A stretch of 64,000 nt of DNA from Acidaminococcus massiliensis (GTDB lineage Bacteria > Bacillota > Negativicutes > Acidaminococcales > Acidaminococcaceae): positions 1,600,311 to 1,664,310 of the forward strand of contig NZ_LT608315.1 of the NCBI RefSeq assembly GCF_900095825.1, in the 5' to 3' direction. The notes below the pieces were generated by a model. That model was not told the origin of the DNA and ran no database searches. It saw nothing but the letters and a program-made list of their open reading frames with translations. Below are positions 60,423 through 64,000 of this stretch, one piece after another (position 1 is the first letter of the stretch; the number at the start of each line of letters is the position of its first letter). The position numbers were made by a program, and so were the translations under genes.

Positions 60423-63344
60423 ATGACCAATCACCGCTTTTGGACAGCACAAGAGAATGGATATTTTTACCCTTGTGTTCAAACAGAATCTACGGGAGAC
60501 TGGCCGCTGATCCAGGGACAATTGGAAATCCTGGCTTCTGAAGGAAAAGTGGAGGAGAAAACAGATGGATTCCTGCTGCCCCATGGACAGGCCGTGGAAC
60601 TGGATACGGAAATTTTGGAAATCCTGGAACTCCCTGATTGTTTTCCTTATACCATCACCCTCCGCAGCCATGGCAGTCTGGGCTCTCCATCCTTTCATTA
60701 TGAACTGGAGTACCTGCGTCTGGATGGGACTCCTTTTTATGGAATCAGGGTGCTGGGCTCTTATGTGGAGCTGAGCCGGGAAACCTGTTACCGGTTCACC
60801 AAGGACCAGTATGAGCTGGTGAATCTGGTGGAAAAAAGCAATCGGGAAAGCCAGCAGATTAAAAACAAAGGGGAACTGAGCCAGTACAATACCCTGCAGC
60901 TGGCCCGGATCAAGGAAAGGGCGGAAAAAATCCATGCTACCCTGGACCGGTTCATGGAACGGCAGAAAATCGTTACAGCGGATAAACTTTCCGTGCGATT
61001 GGAAAAGAATCCGGACGGATCCTTTTCCGTACTGCCGGTGCTGCTTCGGAAGGATGGGGATTCCTATACCCGGATGGAAGCCGATTCTCTAGAGCAGGGA
61101 TTCCGGAGTAATCCGTACAATACCGGAAAAATCTATGGACCGGACAAGACACAGTATGTCTTTACTCCGGAACAGGAAGAAGGCATTCGGCAGATACGCC
61201 GGTGTCAGCGGCTGTCCCTGGAGGCGGCCCGGCAGGTGGCGGAGCATCCCCGGGAAATCTTCGGGTCTGATGCTTTCGATTTTGACCTTGGGGTGTATGG
61301 AGATCGGGTAGTCTCTATTGGAGAATTCCTGGCTCCTGATCTGCCATTTTCCCTAAGTTCCGGACGGAACTGGCTGCCACCGGAAGGAGCCGGAATGGAA
61401 ACGGCTGTTGGCCAGGACAAGGCCGAGGACGATTATGCCAGTCTTGCACCAGATGAAAAAGATTATCCGGAACTGTTCGTGAAAATCAGCGATGCTCTGG
61501 ATCGGGGAGAAAAGCGGATTGTTGTTAGAGACCAGGAAATTGAACTGACACCGGGTTTTCTGGCCTATGTAGACCAGCTGAAAGCAAAGGTTGGGAAGAA
61601 ACAAAGTGAACAGGTACAGGAGCCAGAGGAATCCGGAGAAAAGAAAAAAGAAGCATCCCTGCAGATCCAGGAGAATTTTCTTTCTCAGGAATACCATTCC
61701 AGAAAGGCAGCACGGGAGAAACAGCTGGGCACCGACCACCGGTTGGAAGACTTCCTGGGACAGGGGCTGCGAGAAGGTATCCGGCCCATGCCTCATCAGC
61801 AGGTGGGAATGGAGCAGTTGGCGGCCTGTTGGGAATATGGCTGTCATGGAGTGCTGCTGGCGGATGATATGGGTCTGGGGAAAACGCTCCAGGCTTTTGG
61901 ATTCCTGGCAGCCCTGAAAAAAGCCTATGGAAACAGGGATATGGCATCGGTACTGATTGTGGCTCCGGTTTCTCTGCTTCAGAATTGGATGGAAGAGTAC
62001 AGGAAATTTGTGGAAGAAGGGCTGTTTGATGGAATTGTGCCCATGTACGGGAGCGAACTGAAGAAACACTGGGCCAGGAGTCCGGACGGGAGCCGCTGTT
62101 ATTTTCGGCCCCCGGACCCCAATCTGAAAGAAGTTTCCATGCTGGATTTTCAGGACCGGGAACATCAGATCGATTACAGTCGGAACCATCTGATCCTGAC
62201 CACCTATGAAACCCTTCGGGAACTGCAGCTTTCTTTTGGACGGGTGGCCTGGAGTGCCATGATCCTGGATGAAGCCCAGAAAATCAAGAACCCGGCCACC
62301 CGGACTTCTGTTGCGGCACGGGCCATGAACTGCGATTTTGGGATGGCACTGACAGGGACTCCTGTGGAAAATTCCTGGACGGATCTGTGGACTATCATGG
62401 ACTTTGTGGAACCAGGCAAATTGGAATCTCTGAAGGATTTCAACAGTCATTATCAGCATCAGCTGCAGAATGTGGAAAACAAGGGGGAACTGTTGAAAGA
62501 ATTGGGAGACCAGCTGCGGAAGAATCTGGATCCCTGTTTTATCCGGCGGCTGAAAGAAGATGTAAATCTGGGGCTGCCTGCCAAAGAAATCCTCCGGTTC
62601 AAGGATCCCATGCCGGAAGAACAGCGGAAACTGTATGGGGAAGTAGTCCGGGAAGCACGGAAAGGGCAGGGAGAAAAATCCATCACCATGCTCCAGGCCA
62701 TTGCCCGGCTCCGGGATATTTCTCTCTGTCCCAGTCTTGGAGCCGGCGGGAATGTAAAGAAATATACTTTGGGTGATCTGGAGCATTTCTTTGGCTCCTC
62801 TGCCAGACTGATGCGGACAAGGAAAATCCTGGATGAAGTGAGAGAGAAAGGGGAAAAAGCCCTGATCTTTGTGGAAAGCCGGAAAATTCAGCTGCTGCTC
62901 CGGATTTTTCTGGAACAAATCTACAAAATCCAGGTGCAGCCTCCCATTAACGGGACCACACAGGCTGTGGCCCGGCAGAAAATGGTGGATCAGTTCAATC
63001 AGGCACCAGGGTTCCAGGTGCTGCTGCTGTCTCCGGAGGCTGCCGGTGTGGGGCTGAACATCACCGGGGCCAATCATGTGATCCATCTCAGCCGCTGCTG
63101 GAACCCGGCCAAAGAAGACCAGGCCACGGACCGGGCTTACCGGATCGGCCAGAAAAAAGCGGTGACCGTCTATCTTCCCATGGCTGTGGATACGGACTTT
63201 CCGGAAGACGCATCCTTTGATCTTAACCTGGATGCTCTGCTCCAGTACAAGCGGGATTTGAGCCGAAGCGCACTGTATCCTACAGAGGCCAGTGAAGAAA
63301 ACGCTGTGACTATGCTGAAACGGATCGAAGAAGCAGCAGGATAA
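60423..63344 (+). CDS. zorD: Zorya protein ZorD (SNF2-family helicase)
   Basis: The 973-residue cytoplasmic protein starts after GGAGGTAGA. The first about 450 residues are a family-specific region that I do not recognise beyond Zorya. From about residue 460 comes the SNF2 helicase: Walker A LLADDMGLGKTLQAF, VAPVSLLQNWMEEYRKF, DEAQ box (MILDEAQKIKNPAT), ALTGTPVENSWTDLW, and the second lobe with LLSPEAAGVGLNITGANHVIHLSRCWNPAKEDQATDRAYRIGQ (motifs V and VI). It translocates on DNA and with ZorC destroys invading DNA near the motor. All helicase motifs appear intact, so the effector side of the system looks functional. Confidence 0.92.
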   Translation: MTNHRFWTAQENGYFYPCVQTESTGDWPLIQGQLEILASEGKVEEKTDGFLLPHGQAVELDTEILEILELPDCFPYTITLRSHGSLGSPSFHYELEYLRLDGTPFYGIRVLGSYVELSRETCYRFTKDQYELVNLVEKSNRESQQIKNKGELSQYNTLQLARIKERAEKIHATLDRFMERQKIVTADKLSVRLEKNPDGSFSVLPVLLRKDGDSYTRMEADSLEQGFRSNPYNTGKIYGPDKTQYVFTPEQEEGIRQIRRCQRLSLEAARQVAEHPREIFGSDAFDFDLGVYGDRVVSIGEFLAPDLPFSLSSGRNWLPPEGAGMETAVGQDKAEDDYASLAPDEKDYPELFVKISDALDRGEKRIVVRDQEIELTPGFLAYVDQLKAKVGKKQSEQVQEPEESGEKKKEASLQIQENFLSQEYHSRKAAREKQLGTDHRLEDFLGQGLREGIRPMPHQQVGMEQLAACWEYGCHGVLLADDMGLGKTLQAFGFLAALKKAYGNRDMASVLIVAPVSLLQNWMEEYRKFVEEGLFDGIVPMYGSELKKHWARSPDGSRCYFRPPDPNLKEVSMLDFQDREHQIDYSRNHLILTTYETLRELQLSFGRVAWSAMILDEAQKIKNPATRTSVAARAMNCDFGMALTGTPVENSWTDLWTIMDFVEPGKLESLKDFNSHYQHQLQNVENKGELLKELGDQLRKNLDPCFIRRLKEDVNLGLPAKEILRFKDPMPEEQRKLYGEVVREARKGQGEKSITMLQAIARLRDISLCPSLGAGGNVKKYTLGDLEHFFGSSARLMRTRKILDEVREKGEKALIFVESRKIQLLLRIFLEQIYKIQVQPPINGTTQAVARQKMVDQFNQAPGFQVLLLSPEAAGVGLNITGANHVIHLSRCWNPAKEDQATDRAYRIGQKKAVTVYLPMAVDTDFPEDASFDLNLDALLQYKRDLSRSALYPTEASEENAVTMLKRIEEAAG

Positions 63345-63398
63345 AAAATCAAGCCACTTTTCAGTCTTACGCTCAGCGTCTCACGTCTCACGCCAATG

Positions 63399-63427
63399 GA
63401 AAGCATCTGCCGCAGACAGATGCTTTT
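63399..63427 (+). terminator. Intrinsic terminator after zorD
   Basis: AAAGCATCTG pairs with CAGATGCTTTT around CCGCAGA; a short T run follows. Confidence 0.75.
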
Positions 63428-63636
63428 GAGGGGAAACGCAGCCCGGAGCTGCTAACCCACCACCAGCCTTGCTGCTGGTCCCCCGCCCTTGAAAAGGGCG
63501 GATATAACGGAGTTGAGGTCGGAGGTTGGATTGTGCAGCGGTCCGAAAACGGAATCTTCGACAATTTCGTTTCTGTGATTCCCTCATTGCATCTCTGACT
63601 CCAACGTGGTGGGGGCTGCCCGCAGGGGAGCCCATC
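63428..63636. other. Structured intergenic region without a gene
   Basis: Between the zorD terminator and repeat copy E no coding sequence is supported. Two small hairpins are visible: ACCAGC/GCTGGT near 63460-63480, and CCGCCCTT/AAGGGCGG at 63483-63501. Both may belong to another intergenic repeat, but no second copy is in the window. Confidence 0.4.
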
Positions 63637-63715
63637 CCGGTCCATTCTGCTCATCGCCAACAAGCTTTCATCTGATTTCTGAAAGGCCCGCCAGGGTCGT
63701 TCTGTCAGCTTCTCT
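63637..63715. repeat. Dispersed palindromic repeat, copy E (partial)
   Basis: Only the right half is kept: GGTCC, TGCTCATCGCCAACAAGCTT, TCTGATTTCTGAAAGGCCCG and GGGTCGTTCTGTC. A promoter-like CCCACCTCTTTTGGTATACT (-10 at 63747) follows, resembling the sequence after copy D. Confidence 0.75.
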
Positions 63716-63783
63716 TTCTGTCCCCAATTTTCCCCACCTCTTTTGGTATACTGGAACCAGGAAAACAAAAGGAGGTATGGATT

Positions 63784-64000
63784 ATGAGCTTTGTGCTTGC
63801 AGAAGATATGGATTTTGGTACGGTGGAGACGGCGGTCTATGGGTATGTGAATTTCTGTCAGGGGCCGGATTTCTATGAATTCCGGATGAGTCCGGAGGCG
63901 GCGCGGCCTTTTATGGACAAAATCGATGGGGCCATTGCCGGGCTCAACAAGGTCTTGAAAAAACTGGATCCCCAGGCGGAGCCTTTGGACCAGGTCATTT
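63784..64000 (+). CDS. Unknown protein, N-terminal part
   Basis: The gene starts at 63784 after AAGGAGG and runs off the right edge. The first 72 residues read MSFVLAEDMDFGTVETAVYGYVN and later FYEFRMSPEAARPFMDKIDGAIAGLNKVLKKLDPQAEPLDQV. There is no signal peptide or membrane helix, and it looks like a small soluble acidic protein. I do not recognise the family. It has its own promoter after repeat copy E, so it is not part of the Zorya operon. Confidence 0.75.
   Translation, partial: MSFVLAEDMDFGTVETAVYGYVNFCQGPDFYEFRMSPEAARPFMDKIDGAIAGLNKVLKKLDPQAEPLDQVI

Noticed and set aside
59820-63086. Long open frames on the minus strand opposite zorC and zorD (371 and 577 codons)
   Set aside because: They mirror the codon bias of the plus-strand genes, lack ribosome sites and show no recognisable domains. 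The same applies to long antisense frames opposite zorA, trpS, MATE, BASS and rlmI.
1-64000. CRISPR arrays, tRNA and rRNA genes, replication origin
   Set aside because: No regularly spaced direct repeats, cloverleaf sequences ending in CCA, rRNA signatures or DnaA-box clusters were seen.

Overview
The window looks like part of a chromosome from an anaerobic, amino-acid-fermenting diderm Firmicute of the Negativicutes. Acidaminococcus or a close relative is my best guess. The evidence is the density of Na+-coupled glutamate, serine and dicarboxylate carriers, peptidases and TRAP/YfcC transporters, together with a Firmicute-type T-box leader and strong GGAGG ribosome sites. The genus is an inference from gene content, not from a marker gene.

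Region 1 (1-27,900) is an amino-acid and peptide salvage island. It opens with a truncated 2-hydroxycarboxylate carrier and its divergent LysR regulator. A second LysR gene faces an operon-like run: URO-D-type methyltransferase, creatinase-like M24 enzyme, cysteine-desulfidase-family protein, AbgT carrier, GltS and an opine-dehydrogenase-like enzyme. A secreted HD protein follows, then an M20 peptidase with a divergent LysR, a complete dipeptide ABC transporter (BCDF plus binding protein), two M28-like genes (the second frameshifted), a YfcC carrier, a C69 dipeptidase and an orphan amino-acid binding protein. Two short 3'-end remnants of neighbouring genes show that the island has been rearranged.

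Region 2 (28,000-35,700) holds a PLD-DEAD helicase-DUF3427 protein (frameshifted), the peroxide-defence pair bcp-yaaA, a serine beta-lactamase-family hydrolase and a Crp/Fnr regulator. Three copies of a dispersed palindromic repeat punctuate the helicase and bcp-yaaA blocks.

Region 3 (35,900-45,900) holds a second YfcC/M28/M20 salvage cluster, a broken Ada-type small protein, an IS110 element with a candidate bridge RNA, and a TAXI-TRAP transporter operon.

Region 4 (46,000-55,400) is mostly conserved genome: an RlmI-like rRNA methyltransferase, mgtE, a T-box-controlled BASS transporter, sstT, trpS, a MATE pump and a DUF2271 lipoprotein.

Region 5 (55,500-63,400) is a type I Zorya anti-phage system (zorA-zorB-zorC-zorD), preceded by an Ada-domain protein and followed by another copy of the dispersed repeat. 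zorA carries an in-frame stop 37 codons before its apparent original end, and its composition changes abruptly inside the gene. The window ends in a partial gene of unknown function.

At least five genes carry a single-base frameshift, a nonsense codon or 5' decay (M28 copy 2, DUF3427 helicase, Ada-like small protein, zorA, Rpn-like remnant). Real decay and assembly error cannot be separated from the sequence alone.
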